Assembly (NCBI GenBank): GCA_039182735.1
Contig: JBCDCB010000004.1
Location: 1-64,000, forward strand
DNA: 64,000 bases
DNA from: JBCDCB01 sp039182735
GTDB lineage: Bacteria; Planctomycetota; Phycisphaerae; Phycisphaerales; UBA1924
Reading direction: 5' to 3'
Below, one piece after another: positions 40,840-49,641 of this stretch (positions are counted from its first letter, which is position 1; every line of letters starts with the position of its first letter). The notes under the pieces are model-generated. The model saw only the letters and a program-made list of their open reading frames with translations, made no database searches and was not told where the DNA came from. The position numbers were made by a program, and so were the translations under genes.

Positions 40840-41997
40840 ATGAACCTGTTGAGCGACACGATGACTGGGGACCCGGCCGCTTCGCGCGTCTCGATGGACC
40901 CCGGCAAGCAGCGCGACCCGCACGCGACCCGCTTCGGGAAGTTTCTCCAGGCGATCATCACCGTCGAGGGCTCCGACCTCATCATGAAGTCGGGCACCGC
41001 CCCCAAGATCCGTGTCCGCGGATCGCTCAAACCTCTCGATACCGACCCTGTCTCGGCGGAAGAGTTCGTCAAGATCGCCAAGCACATCCTCACGCCCGAG
41101 CAGTGGGAAGACATGGAGAAGTTCGGCTCCGTGGACTTCGCCTACGACTACGACGCGTCGCACCGTTTCCGCGTGAACCTCTTCCACGCCCGCGGCAAGC
41201 TCTCGCTCGCCGCCCGACTCATCACGAGCAACATCAAGAAGTTCGAGGATCTCTACCTCCCGGAGGTCATGTCCGAGATCGCGATGCAGCCGCAGGGCAT
41301 CGTGCTGCTCGCCGGCGTCACGGGCTCGGGCAAGTCCACCACCATCGCCTCGATGCTCGACTACATCAACGAGCGCCAGGCGGTGCACATCGTGACGATC
41401 GAAGATCCGATCGAGTACATCTTCGAAGACAAGAAGGCCACGATCAATCAGCGTGAGATCGGGATCGACTGCCTCGACTTCAAGATCGCGCTGCGCGCGC
41501 TCGTGCGTGAAAACCCGGACGTCGTGCTCGTTGGCGAGATGCGCGACTCGGAGACCTTCGAAGCCGCGCTCCACGCCGCCGAGACCGGCCACCTCGTCTT
41601 CGGAACGATCCACGCCTCGTCGGCGACGGAGACCTTCAGCCGCATTTACGACCTCTTCCCGCCCGACGAGCGCGAGCAGGTCCGCAAGATCCTCGCGTTC
41701 CAGATGCGGGCCATCGTCTACCAGAAGCTGCTCCCGACGCTGCACAAGAACATCGCGCGCATCCCGGCGACCGAGATCCTGATCAACACCGCCGCCGTCC
41801 GGAAGTACATCCTCGAAGGGCGCGAGTCGGAGATCCGCGACATCATCAACAGCCAGGAAGCCGAGCAGATCGGGATGATCGACTTCAACGGCTCGCTGGT
41901 GAAGCTGGTGGAGCAGGAGTACATCCATACGCGCGTCGCGATGGACGCCACGCCCAACGCGGACGAGCTCTCGATGCGTCTGAAGGGCATCGGCTGA
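40840..41997 (+). CDS. pilT: Type IV pilus twitching ATPase PilT/PilU-like
   Basis: 385 residues. PAS-like N-domain (GKFLQAIITVEGSDLIMKSG, PKIRVRGSLKPLD), Walker A GVTGSGKST (residues 159-167), Asp box TIEDPIEYIFEDKKATINQR, Walker B VRENPDVVLVGEMRDSETFE, His box AAETGHLVFGTIHASSATET. PilT hexamers power pilus retraction at the inner membrane. The canonical AIRNLIRE C-terminal motif is replaced by EGRESEIRDIINSQEAEQIG. The next two genes on the same strand encode a degenerate GspE-like protein and a CvpA-like membrane protein; no pilin or PilB/PilC is in the window. Confidence 0.92.
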   Translation: MNLLSDTMTGDPAASRVSMDPGKQRDPHATRFGKFLQAIITVEGSDLIMKSGTAPKIRVRGSLKPLDTDPVSAEEFVKIAKHILTPEQWEDMEKFGSVDFAYDYDASHRFRVNLFHARGKLSLAARLITSNIKKFEDLYLPEVMSEIAMQPQGIVLLAGVTGSGKSTTIASMLDYINERQAVHIVTIEDPIEYIFEDKKATINQREIGIDCLDFKIALRALVRENPDVVLVGEMRDSETFEAALHAAETGHLVFGTIHASSATETFSRIYDLFPPDEREQVRKILAFQMRAIVYQKLLPTLHKNIARIPATEILINTAAVRKYILEGRESEIRDIINSQEAEQIGMIDFNGSLVKLVEQEYIHTRVAMDATPNADELSMRLKGIG

Positions 41998-42024
41998 CGC
42001 CCCGCACCCGCGCCCCCGCGCCGG

Positions 42025-42030
42025 TACACT
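42025..42030 (+). promoter_or_regulatory. Leaderless-type -10 box
   Basis: TACACT, then CCGCCCT, then ATG at 42038: spacing of seven. It lies in the 40-base gap behind pilT. Confidence 0.6.
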
Positions 42031-42037
42031 CCGCCCT

Positions 42038-43765
42038 ATGAGCCCGGATCCAGTTTCGACCGTTCCCCTGACCGTCCCGGTAGCGCTCGCCGCCGCGGAC
42101 TTTCTCATGTCGTGGTACAAGCCGCTGCTCGTCGTGGCGATCTTCGCGCCGTGGGCGTGGGTCGTCTCGAGCATCTACGACAAGGACGCGGCACGCTGGT
42201 ACTTCAAGCGCGAGGCGTGGAACCTCGGGCACGTGTTCGCCGCGCTGGTGGCGCTCGCCTCCGTCCTCGTCGCGCCGCTCTCCTTCTGGATCGTCTGGCC
42301 GGTCGCCGCCGCCATCCTCTTCATCGACCTCGCGATCTACTTCAGCGTCCGCAACGCCAGCGACAAGGTCGGCGCGTCCGCCAAGTGGACGCTCAACCTC
42401 GCCAAGATGGCCCAGGCCAGCGCCGCCAAGAAAGCCGGCAAGCAGCGCAAAGACCGCAACATCACGATGGACTTCAACGGCCCCGGCGGCAAGGCCCCGC
42501 TCCCCGACAAGGACACTCCCGAGTACGACGTCCGCCTCGCGATCGACGAACTCCTCGCCGGGCTCATCGACGCCCGCGGCGTGCAGCTCGACATCGCGCC
42601 CTCCAAGGACGGCAACTACCTCGCCGTCTACCTGGTCGATGGCATCCGACAGCAGGCCGGCGCCTTCAACCAGCAGCAGGCCATCGCCATGATCGACATG
42701 GTCAAAGGCATCGCCGGGCTCGACGTCAAGGACCGCCGGCGGAAGCTCACTGCCGACATCAACGTCGGGACCGTCGGCAGCACAAACACCAAGGCCCGCG
42801 TCACCACGCTCGGCTCCTCCGCCGGCGTCCACATGTCCTTCCTCCTCGATCCCGAGGGCCAGGTCCAGCGCACCCTCGACGAGCTCGGGCTCCACGACGA
42901 ACCCGCCGGCAAGAGCCAGATGGACACCGTTCAGACCCTCCTCGACGACGCGGGCGGCGTCGTCATCCTCGCCGCCCCGCCCGACCACGGGCGCACCCAA
43001 ACCATGTACGCCCTGCTCCGCAAGCACGACGCGTACATCCAGAACGTCCAGACGCTCGAGATCAACCCGCAGGCGGCCCTCGAAGGCGTCCGCCAGAACG
43101 TCTTCGATCCCTCGGGAGACGCCGAGTACAGCACCTCCCTCCGCTCGATCATCCGGCGCGACCCACAGGTCGTGGGCGTCGCCGAGCTCCCGGACGACGA
43201 TTCGGCGAAAGAGGTCACCAAGGCCGACAAGGAACGCACCCGCGTCTACGCCTCCGTGCGAGCCGAGTCCGCGCTCCCCGCGATCGATGCGTACGTCAAG
43301 CAGGTCGGGGACCCAAAGGCCGCGTCGAAGAACCTCAAGGGCGTGATCGCGCAGCGGCTCGTCCGCCGACTCTGCACCAACTGCCGCACCGCCTTCCCCC
43401 CGACGCCCGAGATGCTCAAGAAGCTCGGGCTGCCCGCCGACACGCAGCAGCTCTACCGCAAGTCCGGGCGCGTGATGGTGAAGGACAAGGAAGAAACCTG
43501 CCCCGTCTGCAACGGGGCCGGGTTCTTCGGGCAGGTCGGCATCTTCGAGGTGCACCTCATCGACGACGAAGCGCGCGACGCCATCGCCGCACGCGACTGG
43601 AGCCGGCTCAAGTCCCTCTTCCGCCAGCGCGGGGAAGACTCCCTCCAGCAGGCCGGGCTCCGCCACGTGCGCGAGGGCAACACCGCGATCGAAGAGATCG
43701 CGCGCGTCGTCTCCCCCAGCAAGTCCAAGCAAGCCAAGAGCGGCAGCGGCGACGCCGCCGCCTGA
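42038..43765 (+). CDS. Membrane-anchored degenerate GspE/PilB-like protein
   Basis: 575 residues. Two or three membrane helices (about 25-45 and 66-105) precede a GspE-like region. N2-like domain: VRLAIDELLAGLIDARGVQL through MSFLLDPEGQVQRTLDELGL. The Walker A position reads APPDHGRT (residues 313-320), with Arg319 for the essential Lys and no GxxGSGK. The Walker B position reads VVGVAELPDDDS, and the His box is absent (VYASVRAESALPAIDAYV). The tetracysteine metal site of GspE is fully kept: CTNC (446-449) and CPVC (488-491), followed by NGAGFFGQVGIFEV. It is probably a catalytically dead, membrane-bound relative that acts as an adaptor. It is placed directly between PilT and a CvpA-like protein. 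Confidence 0.75.
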   Translation: MSPDPVSTVPLTVPVALAAADFLMSWYKPLLVVAIFAPWAWVVSSIYDKDAARWYFKREAWNLGHVFAALVALASVLVAPLSFWIVWPVAAAILFIDLAIYFSVRNASDKVGASAKWTLNLAKMAQASAAKKAGKQRKDRNITMDFNGPGGKAPLPDKDTPEYDVRLAIDELLAGLIDARGVQLDIAPSKDGNYLAVYLVDGIRQQAGAFNQQQAIAMIDMVKGIAGLDVKDRRRKLTADINVGTVGSTNTKARVTTLGSSAGVHMSFLLDPEGQVQRTLDELGLHDEPAGKSQMDTVQTLLDDAGGVVILAAPPDHGRTQTMYALLRKHDAYIQNVQTLEINPQAALEGVRQNVFDPSGDAEYSTSLRSIIRRDPQVVGVAELPDDDSAKEVTKADKERTRVYASVRAESALPAIDAYVKQVGDPKAASKNLKGVIAQRLVRRLCTNCRTAFPPTPEMLKKLGLPADTQQLYRKSGRVMVKDKEETCPVCNGAGFFGQVGIFEVHLIDDEARDAIAARDWSRLKSLFRQRGEDSLQQAGLRHVREGNTAIEEIARVVSPSKSKQAKSGSGDAAA

Positions 43766-43780
43766 TCGGGAACACTCGCC

Positions 43781-45544
43781 ATGGGACTCAACATCGCCGT
43801 CGTCCTCATCCTGGTCATCACCGCCTTCGCCTGGAGCAGCAAGGCGCGAGGCTACGGGCTCTTCAGCGGGTTGCTCATGCTGCTGTGCGTGCTCTGCGCC
43901 GGCGGCATCGCGTTCGCGCTCTGGGAGCCCGCCTCCGTCGCGCTCGCCGACAACTCGAACTCGATCCTCCGAGACCTCTCGTGGGGCATCGGGCTGCTCG
44001 GGCCTTTCGCCATCGCGCTGCTCGTGCTCCGCCTCGCGGTCGATCAGACCGTCAAGGCCAACCTCGAGTTCGGCGACGCCGCGAACCTCGTCGGTGGGGG
44101 CCTCTTCGGGCTCGCCGCCGGCGTCATCACCAGCGGCATGGTCGTCCTCGGGCTCTCGCACATGCGCTTCCCGCCCGCGCTGCTCGGGCACGCCGCCGCC
44201 GTCGAAGAGAACGACGGTACCGCCTCCTTCGCCAACCTCTGGGTCCCCGTCGATGCCCTGACCGTCTCGCTCTACGAGTCGCTCTCGCGTAACGGTTTCG
44301 CCAGCGGCACGCCGCTCGCCGAGCGACGCCCCGACGCCCACGTCGCCGCCGCCATGAACCGGCTCTCGTTCAACGACACCGCATTCGTCACCCTGCCCCC
44401 CGACTCATTTGAGGTCATCGGGCGCTACGAAATCCCCGGCTCACGCAACGAACTCCTCGCCGACAACAACAGCGAGGTCGTCCAGAACGTCGAGTACCTC
44501 CACGGCGACGCGCCCGCCACCGGCAAGATCGTCGGGCTCGTCACCCGCCTCAACGCCGGTGCCAAAGAAGGCAGCGGCGGCAACATCATCACCACCCCCG
44601 GGCAGGTCCGCCTTGTCGCCGACACGCCCAACGGCCCGCGCGGGTTCCACCCCATCGCAGCCGTCGCCCCACCCGAGGCCGGCTCCGTCGCCCTCTTCCG
44701 TTTCCGCTTCGATTCCGACAAACTCTACGTTGCGGACACCGGCGGCGGCAGCGACATCGTCTTCGCCTACGAGTTCTACCTCCCCGAGAACGCAACCCCC
44801 ACCGACCTCATCATCAAGAACCTCCGCGAACCCCTCACCGGCTCGGGCTCGCCCGAGGCCATCGCCTTCGACGACGTCGAAGACCGCGACGATCGCATCT
44901 TCGATCGAACCATCTTCGAGCCCTTCGGCATCACCGTTGCCGGCGCGCTCGACAGCATCGATGTCGAAGAAGCGCGCACGATCCAGACCCGTGACGCCGG
45001 CGGCAACCGCGCGATCGGCATCATCGCCGGCGACCGCTTCCCCACCACCTGGACCCTCAGCAAGGAACGCGCGCGCGGGATCTTCGATATTGATGAAGAC
45101 AACGCCGTCGTCGAGGGCGAAGCCACCTTCGGCACCGACTGGCTCGCCGAGCGCGGGCTCGGACGCAACCTCCGCGTCGAACGCATCGCCAGCGGGCGCA
45201 ACACCAGCGTCCTGTGGATCGAACTCGTCAACGAGGACCGCCGCTCCGTCTTTGGGCGCGCCGTCGAGTCCGCCGACCGCTTCCAACGCCCCGTCATCAT
45301 CGACGAGAACGGCACCACCTACTCCGCCATCGGGTTCCTCGCGGTCAGCGGCGACAGCGACTTCACGCTCCGCATCACGCCCGACCGACCCGTCCGTGCG
45401 CTGAGCGAGATCCCCACCGTCAGCGCCTCCAAGCGCGACCAGTCGCTCTGGCTCATCTTCCGCCCCACCGCCAACACGCGGATCTCGGCCTTCCGCCTCG
45501 GCGAAGAGGTCTCACTCTTCGACCCGCCCGTCGCGCTCCGCTGA
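43781..45544 (+). CDS. CvpA-like membrane protein with large C-terminal domain
   Basis: 587 residues starting 15 bases after the previous gene. Four membrane helices lie in the first ~135 residues; NLVGGGLFGLAAGVITSGMV resembles the last helix of CvpA-type proteins. A ~430-residue, beta-rich, acidic, probably extracytoplasmic part follows (GKIVGLVTRLNAG, DKLYVADTGGGSDIVFAYEF, TLRITPDRPVRALSEIPTV). I know no function for this architecture. It is probably in one transcription unit with the PilT and GspE-like genes. Confidence 0.65.
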   Translation: MGLNIAVVLILVITAFAWSSKARGYGLFSGLLMLLCVLCAGGIAFALWEPASVALADNSNSILRDLSWGIGLLGPFAIALLVLRLAVDQTVKANLEFGDAANLVGGGLFGLAAGVITSGMVVLGLSHMRFPPALLGHAAAVEENDGTASFANLWVPVDALTVSLYESLSRNGFASGTPLAERRPDAHVAAAMNRLSFNDTAFVTLPPDSFEVIGRYEIPGSRNELLADNNSEVVQNVEYLHGDAPATGKIVGLVTRLNAGAKEGSGGNIITTPGQVRLVADTPNGPRGFHPIAAVAPPEAGSVALFRFRFDSDKLYVADTGGGSDIVFAYEFYLPENATPTDLIIKNLREPLTGSGSPEAIAFDDVEDRDDRIFDRTIFEPFGITVAGALDSIDVEEARTIQTRDAGGNRAIGIIAGDRFPTTWTLSKERARGIFDIDEDNAVVEGEATFGTDWLAERGLGRNLRVERIASGRNTSVLWIELVNEDRRSVFGRAVESADRFQRPVIIDENGTTYSAIGFLAVSGDSDFTLRITPDRPVRALSEIPTVSASKRDQSLWLIFRPTANTRISAFRLGEEVSLFDPPVALR

Positions 45545-45570
45545 ACCGATCACACAAGCCACCGGCGCAC

Positions 45571-45598
45571 AAAAAAGCGGCGCCCCGCGCGGAACGCC
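45571..45598 (-). terminator. Intrinsic terminator of the ribosomal-protein operon
   Basis: On the minus strand, GGCGTTCCGCGCGGGGCGCC (45598-45579) forms a GC-rich hairpin and is followed by GC and six T residues (45576-45571). It lies 33 bases after the rplI stop. Confidence 0.75.
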
Positions 45599-45630
45599 AC
45601 TCGCTGTGACTTTATAGGGACGCGGGTCGA

Positions 45631-46236
45631 TCAGTCGCCGGTGACGGGGTTGCCGTCGGCGTCCGTCTCGACGCCCTTCTTCTCCGACGCGACTTCATCG
45701 GCGAGCTTTACCGCCTCCGGGTCGATCGGGTTGCCCTCGTCATCGACCTCCACGCCAGTCTCTTCGTCCGTGTCCAGTTCGCGGTCCGGCTGTACCCAGA
45801 GCTTGATCGTTGCTTCGAGATCCGACTCGGGCTTGATCAGCACCTCGTAGCTGTCCACACGCTTGATGGTGTGCGCAATGCGCACGTCGCGTTCCCGAAC
45901 CTCGAAGCCCTTCTCGCCCAGCGCATCGGCGATGTCCTTCTGCGACACCGAGCCGTACAGCAGCCCCTGGTCGTTGCACGAGCGCACGAGCGTCAGCTCG
46001 AAGTCTTCGAGATCGCTCACCATCTTCTCGCGCAGCGCACGCTTCTCGGCGAGCTCACGCTCCGCCTCCGCGCGCTTCGACGCCAACGCGTCGATCTTCT
46101 CCTGGCTGGGCGTCGTCGCCAGCTCGCGCGGCAGCAGGTAGTTCCGCGCAAACCCCAGACGCACCTTCACGACATCGCCCACGATGCCAAGGTGGTCCAC
46201 GTTCTCCGTGAGCAGCAGCTCAACGTTCTTGCTCAT
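45631..46236 (-). CDS. rplI: Ribosomal protein bL9
   Basis: 201 residues, about 50 longer than typical L9. The N-domain is VELLLTENVDHLGIVGDVVK followed by VRLGFARNYLLPRELATTPS, the L9 signature. The central helix and C-domain follow (LLYGSVSQKDIADALGEKGF). The extra length is an acidic C-terminal tail (EETGVEVDDEGNPIDPEAVK onwards). L9 binds 23S rRNA near the base of the L1 stalk. AAAGGA lies before the ATG. It is the last gene of the operon, followed by a terminator. Confidence 0.95.
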   Translation of the reverse strand: MSKNVELLLTENVDHLGIVGDVVKVRLGFARNYLLPRELATTPSQEKIDALASKRAEAERELAEKRALREKMVSDLEDFELTLVRSCNDQGLLYGSVSQKDIADALGEKGFEVRERDVRIAHTIKRVDSYEVLIKPESDLEATIKLWVQPDRELDTDEETGVEVDDEGNPIDPEAVKLADEVASEKKGVETDADGNPVTGD

Positions 46237-46250
46237 CTCGCTGTCCTTTC

Positions 46251-46268
46251 CGGCGCTTCTCCGCGCCG
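46251..46268 (-). promoter_or_regulatory. Stem-loop in the ssb-rplI gap
   Basis: CGGCGC-TTCTCC-GCGCCG on the plus numbering, 15 bases upstream of the rplI start. In the minus-strand mRNA the loop reads GGAGAA. It may be a processing or translational control element. Confidence 0.4.
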
Positions 46269-46333
46269 ACCGAAAGTTGAGGAGCCGGCCCACCCAGCCC
46301 CAGCGTCACGCGACACATGCCGCGATTGAATAG

Positions 46334-46786
46334 TCAGAAGGGGATGTCGTCTTCGCCGACGGGCTCGTACCCGCTCTGTTGCTGCGGCTGCTGGGAGCGC
46401 TGCCCGCCCCCGCCGCCGTAGTTGCCCCCACCTCCGCCGCCGCCCGAATCGCCGCGGCTATCGACGAACTGGAAGTTGTCGATCACGACCTTGAGCTTCG
46501 AGCGGTTCCCGCCGTCCTTGTCCTGCCACTGGTCGAACTTGAGCCGCCCCTCGATAAAGACCGGGCGACCCTTGCTCAGGTACTGGGCCATCGTCTCGGC
46601 GGTGCGTCCCCACGCCTCGCAATCGACGAACGTCGTCTCCTCGCGGTTCTCGCCCGATTGGGTGCGGAACCGCCGGTTCACGGCGAGCCCGATGTTCGCC
46701 ACCGGGTTGCTCCCGCTCGTGCTGCGGAGTTCGGGATCGCGCGTCAGGTTCCCCATCAGGAACACCTTGTTGAAGCTGCCGGCCAT
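46334..46786 (-). CDS. ssb: Single-stranded DNA-binding protein
   Basis: 150 residues. The OB fold starts SFNKVFLMGNLTRDPELRST, with GLAVNRRFRTQ, FVDCEAWGRTAETMAQYLSK and GRPVFIEGRLKFDQWQDKDG. A Gly/Gln-rich linker leads to the acidic tip EDDIPF that recruits repair and replication proteins. It lies between rpsF and rplI, the classical context. GGAGG is four bases before the ATG. Confidence 0.96.
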   Translation of the reverse strand: MAGSFNKVFLMGNLTRDPELRSTSGSNPVANIGLAVNRRFRTQSGENREETTFVDCEAWGRTAETMAQYLSKGRPVFIEGRLKFDQWQDKDGGNRSKLKVVIDNFQFVDSRGDSGGGGGGGNYGGGGGQRSQQPQQQSGYEPVGEDDIPF

Positions 46787-46831
46787 GTCGCCTCCGGGCT
46801 CGGGGTTCTCGTGCGGGTCCGTCCGTCGGAT

Positions 46832-47242
46832 TCACGCGCTCGCGGGCGCCTCGTCCGCCTGCTCGGCGCGGAGCTTCGCTTCGGTCTCGAGCTCGGCGCG
46901 CGCGTCGGCCGACTGCATCTCCTCGAGCGTCAGGTGCGACGCGTTGAGGCACATCGAACGCAGGATCGTCTCCGAGAGGTTGCACTCGCGGTCGATCTCG
47001 TGCATCTGCGTCGGGTCGATCTCGAAGTAGGTCAGGATATAGATCCCGCGCTTGTTCTTGTCGATCTCGTAGGCAAGGCGGCGCTCGTCCCACTTCTGCA
47101 TCGAGACGATCTTCCCGCCGTGCTTCGTGATGATCCCGGTGATGTGATCCACCACGTTCTGCAGGTCGCTCGCCTGGTTCTGCCCCACGAGGAACATGCC
47201 CTCGTAGTGGCGCAGCCGCCCTTTGCTCGGTTCCATCGTCAT
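46832..47242 (-). CDS. rpsF: Ribosomal protein bS6
   Basis: 136 residues. RHYEGMFLVGQNQASDLQNV, then IVSMQKWDERRLAYEIDKNK and RGIYILTYFEIDPTQMHEID are diagnostic of bS6 of the 30S platform. A ~30-residue charged C-terminal extension is present. ATG at 47242 is preferred (AAAGGA upstream); ATG at 47236 is also possible. Only four bases separate it from pth. Its usual partner gene rpsR is not in this cluster. Confidence 0.95.
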   Translation of the reverse strand: MTMEPSKGRLRHYEGMFLVGQNQASDLQNVVDHITGIITKHGGKIVSMQKWDERRLAYEIDKNKRGIYILTYFEIDPTQMHEIDRECNLSETILRSMCLNASHLTLEEMQSADARAELETEAKLRAEQADEAPASA

Positions 47243-47246
47243 CTCG

Positions 47247-47912
47247 TTAGTTCCTTTCGATGCCCTCGGCGACCGCGTCGCCGTCCGTGTTCGTCTCGTT
47301 CGTCTTGTCTTCACGCGCGTCCGGCTTCTGTTTCGCCGACTTGTCGCGCACGTTGAACCTGTTCATCGCCGCGGTGATCCCCTCGGCGCACCACACCTCG
47401 CTCGCGCCGCACGCCGTATCGAGCGCGCTCTCCAGCGGGACGAGCTCTTCCTCGCTGAACCGGCCCAGCACGAAGTCCCGACGCGCCATCGGCGCGCCCG
47501 GCTCCCCGAGCCCGATCCGGCACCGCGCGTAGGGCTGCCCGCCCAGTGCCCGATCGATGTCCGCCAAGCCGTTGTGCCCGCCCGGCGAGCCCTTCGGGTT
47601 CAGCTTGATCCGACCCGCCGGCAGCGCCGCCTCGTCCACGTGTACGAGCAGGTCCTCCGACGGATCACACTTGTAGAACGCCAGCGCCTCCTGCACCGCG
47701 CGACCCGACAGGTTCATGAACGTCGTCGGCTTCATGAGCAGGACCTTCTCGCCGCCGATGCGCGCGTCGAGCGTCACCGACTGGAACTTGCTCTTCCAGA
47801 TGTCCGACTCCGCGTGCTTGTGCGCGAGGCGATCGATCGCCATGAACCCGGCGTTGTGCCGAGTCCGTGCGTACTCCTGCCCCGGGTTGCCGAGTCCGAC
47901 GATCACCTTCAA
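47247..47912 (-). CDS. pth: Peptidyl-tRNA hydrolase
   Basis: 221 residues from a TTG at 47912, which gives the family start (M)KVIVGLGNPGQEYARTRHN with the catalytic His in TRHNAGF. LLMKPTTFMNLSGRAVQEAL, VHVDEAALPAGRIKLNPKGS, then GGHNGLADI follow in order. It releases tRNA from peptidyl-tRNAs that drop off ribosomes. A charged C-terminal tail (KPDAREDKTNETNTDGDAV) extends beyond the usual end. GTG at 47906 is the alternative start. Confidence 0.93.
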   Translation of the reverse strand: MKVIVGLGNPGQEYARTRHNAGFMAIDRLAHKHAESDIWKSKFQSVTLDARIGGEKVLLMKPTTFMNLSGRAVQEALAFYKCDPSEDLLVHVDEAALPAGRIKLNPKGSPGGHNGLADIDRALGGQPYARCRIGLGEPGAPMARRDFVLGRFSEEELVPLESALDTACGASEVWCAEGITAAMNRFNVRDKSAKQKPDAREDKTNETNTDGDAVAEGIERN

Positions 47913-47929
47913 CGTCCCACCCCGTCCGT

Positions 47930-48592
47930 TCAGTCGTCCTTGTCTTCGTTCTCGTCCTTCTTCTCGCCCACGCGCTCCGGCGTGGCGTCCGCGCCGGCGA
48001 TGCCTTCGGCCTCCGTGCCCTCGACGTCCTCGCCCTCTTCGCGCGTCAGGATCGTCGCGACCACCGTTTCCGGGTCGTCCACCAGCTCGACGCCGCTCGG
48101 CATGGTCAGATCGCTCGCGTGCAGCGGGTGATCGACGTCGAGTTCGCTGATGTCCACGCGGATCTCGTCGGGCAGGTTCGCCACGGTGCACTTCACCGCG
48201 ATCGACGTCACCGGCTGGTTCAGGAACGCGCCGGCTTTCTTCAGGCCCTTCGCGTCGCCCACCAGATCGAGCGGCACCTGCGCCTCGACTTCCTGATCCA
48301 AGTCCACTCGCACCAGGTCCACGTGCACGACGTTGTCGCCCAGGTACCCGAACTGCAGGTCCTTGAGCATCACCGTCTGGCTCTTGCCCTCGCCCTTGAG
48401 CTCGATCGAGAACACCTTCTCCCCCGAGCCGAAGAACTTGAGCGCTTCCTTCGCCTGCAGCGAGAGCGCCACCGGGTCCTTGCCCTGCCCGTACAGCACG
48501 GCGGGCAGCTTGCCCGCGGCGCGTTCGCGCGCCGCGTACCGCGAGCCGGTCCGCTCCCGACGGGTCACTTCGAGCACGTGTGTCGCTTGCAT
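47930..48592 (-). CDS. rplY: Ribosomal protein bL25 (CTC form)
   Basis: 220 residues. The 5S rRNA-binding domain covers about residues 1-95 (RERTGSRYAARERAAGKLPA, VLYGQGKDPVALSL, VMLKDLQFGYLGDNVVHVDL). A second TL5/CTC beta domain follows (VEAQVPLDLVGDAKGLKKAG, PDEIRVDISELDVDHPLHAS), and the tail is acidic. It is longer than the E. coli form, as in most bacteria. It lies 17 bases upstream of pth. Confidence 0.95.
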   Translation of the reverse strand: MQATHVLEVTRRERTGSRYAARERAAGKLPAVLYGQGKDPVALSLQAKEALKFFGSGEKVFSIELKGEGKSQTVMLKDLQFGYLGDNVVHVDLVRVDLDQEVEAQVPLDLVGDAKGLKKAGAFLNQPVTSIAVKCTVANLPDEIRVDISELDVDHPLHASDLTMPSGVELVDDPETVVATILTREEGEDVEGTEAEGIAGADATPERVGEKKDENEDKDD

Positions 48593-48624
48593 CGAACGGT
48601 CCTCCGAATCAATCGATCCTCAGA

Positions 48625-49641
48625 TCAGCGCTTGCTCTCGGCGTACTGGTGGAACAACGCGCTGACCGACTTGTTGTGATGGATGTGGTCGATCGCGTTC
48701 GCGAAGAGCTTGCTCACGCACAACTCGACCACCATGTCCTCGATACCCTTGAACTTGTTCTCGTTGGGGATGCTGTTGGTCGTCACGATGCGGGAGATCG
48801 GGCTGTTCGCCAGCCGCTCGCGCGCCGGGCCCACCATCACCGCGTGCGTCGCCGCGAGCATCACCTCGCGCGCCCCGTTCTCCATGACCACACGCGCCGC
48901 TTCCGCCGCCGTCCCGCCCGTCGAGATCATGTCGTCGATGAGCACCACGCTCTTGCCCTCGACGTTCCCGACCAGCTCGTTCGAGACCACCTCCGTCCCC
49001 GACACGCGCCGCTTGTGCACGATCGCCAACTCGGCGTCGAGCATCTCGGCGTACATGTTCGCGATCTTGGCGTTGCCAACGTCCGGGCTCGCCACCACGA
49101 GCTCGCCCATCGTCGAACGCACGCTCAGGAAGTACTCGCGGAAGATCGGCGCCGCCGCCAGGTGATCGACCGGCAGATCGAAGAACCCCTGGATCTGCGC
49201 CGTGTGCAGGTCGAGCGTGAGCACGCGGTGGAACCCCGCCGCCGTGATCATGTTCGCGACCATCTTCGCGGTGATGGGCGTGCGCCCGCGTTCCTTTCGG
49301 TCCTGACGCGCGTACCCGAAGTACGGGATCACCGCGGTGATCCGCCTCGCCGAGGCGCGCCGCAGTGAATCCGCGAAGATCAGCAGCTCGATCAGGTTGT
49401 CGTTCACCGACCCGCTCGGGTCGTTCATCGCGCTGCCGGTGCGCCCCGACGTCGAGAGCACCACGAAGCAGTCGCGCCCGCGCACGTCCTCATCGACGTG
49501 CGTGATCAGCTCCCCGTCCGGGAAGACCTCCGTGCGCGCGCCGCCCAGAGGCATGCCCAGGTGCTCGCACACCCGCGTCGCGAGGTCCTTGCAGTGGCGC
49601 CCCGCGAAGACCTTCATCTCGCTCGCGTCTTCCCAGCTCAT
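48625..49641 (-). CDS. prs: Ribose-phosphate pyrophosphokinase
   Basis: 338 residues. VFPDGELITHVDEDVRGRDC, then VIPYFGYARQDRKERGRTPI (ATP-binding flexible loop), TLDLHTAQIQGFFDLPVDHL, and the PRPP-binding VVLIDDMISTGGTAAEAARV. It makes PRPP from ribose 5-phosphate and ATP for nucleotide, His and Trp synthesis. The ATG at 49641 overlaps the stop of the upstream uridyltransferase gene (ATGA); MKVFAGRHCKDL at 49617 is the shorter alternative. The glmU-prs-rplY-pth order is common in bacteria. Confidence 0.95.
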   Translation of the reverse strand: MSWEDASEMKVFAGRHCKDLATRVCEHLGMPLGGARTEVFPDGELITHVDEDVRGRDCFVVLSTSGRTGSAMNDPSGSVNDNLIELLIFADSLRRASARRITAVIPYFGYARQDRKERGRTPITAKMVANMITAAGFHRVLTLDLHTAQIQGFFDLPVDHLAAAPIFREYFLSVRSTMGELVVASPDVGNAKIANMYAEMLDAELAIVHKRRVSGTEVVSNELVGNVEGKSVVLIDDMISTGGTAAEAARVVMENGAREVMLAATHAVMVGPARERLANSPISRIVTTNSIPNENKFKGIEDMVVELCVSKLFANAIDHIHHNKSVSALFHQYAESKR

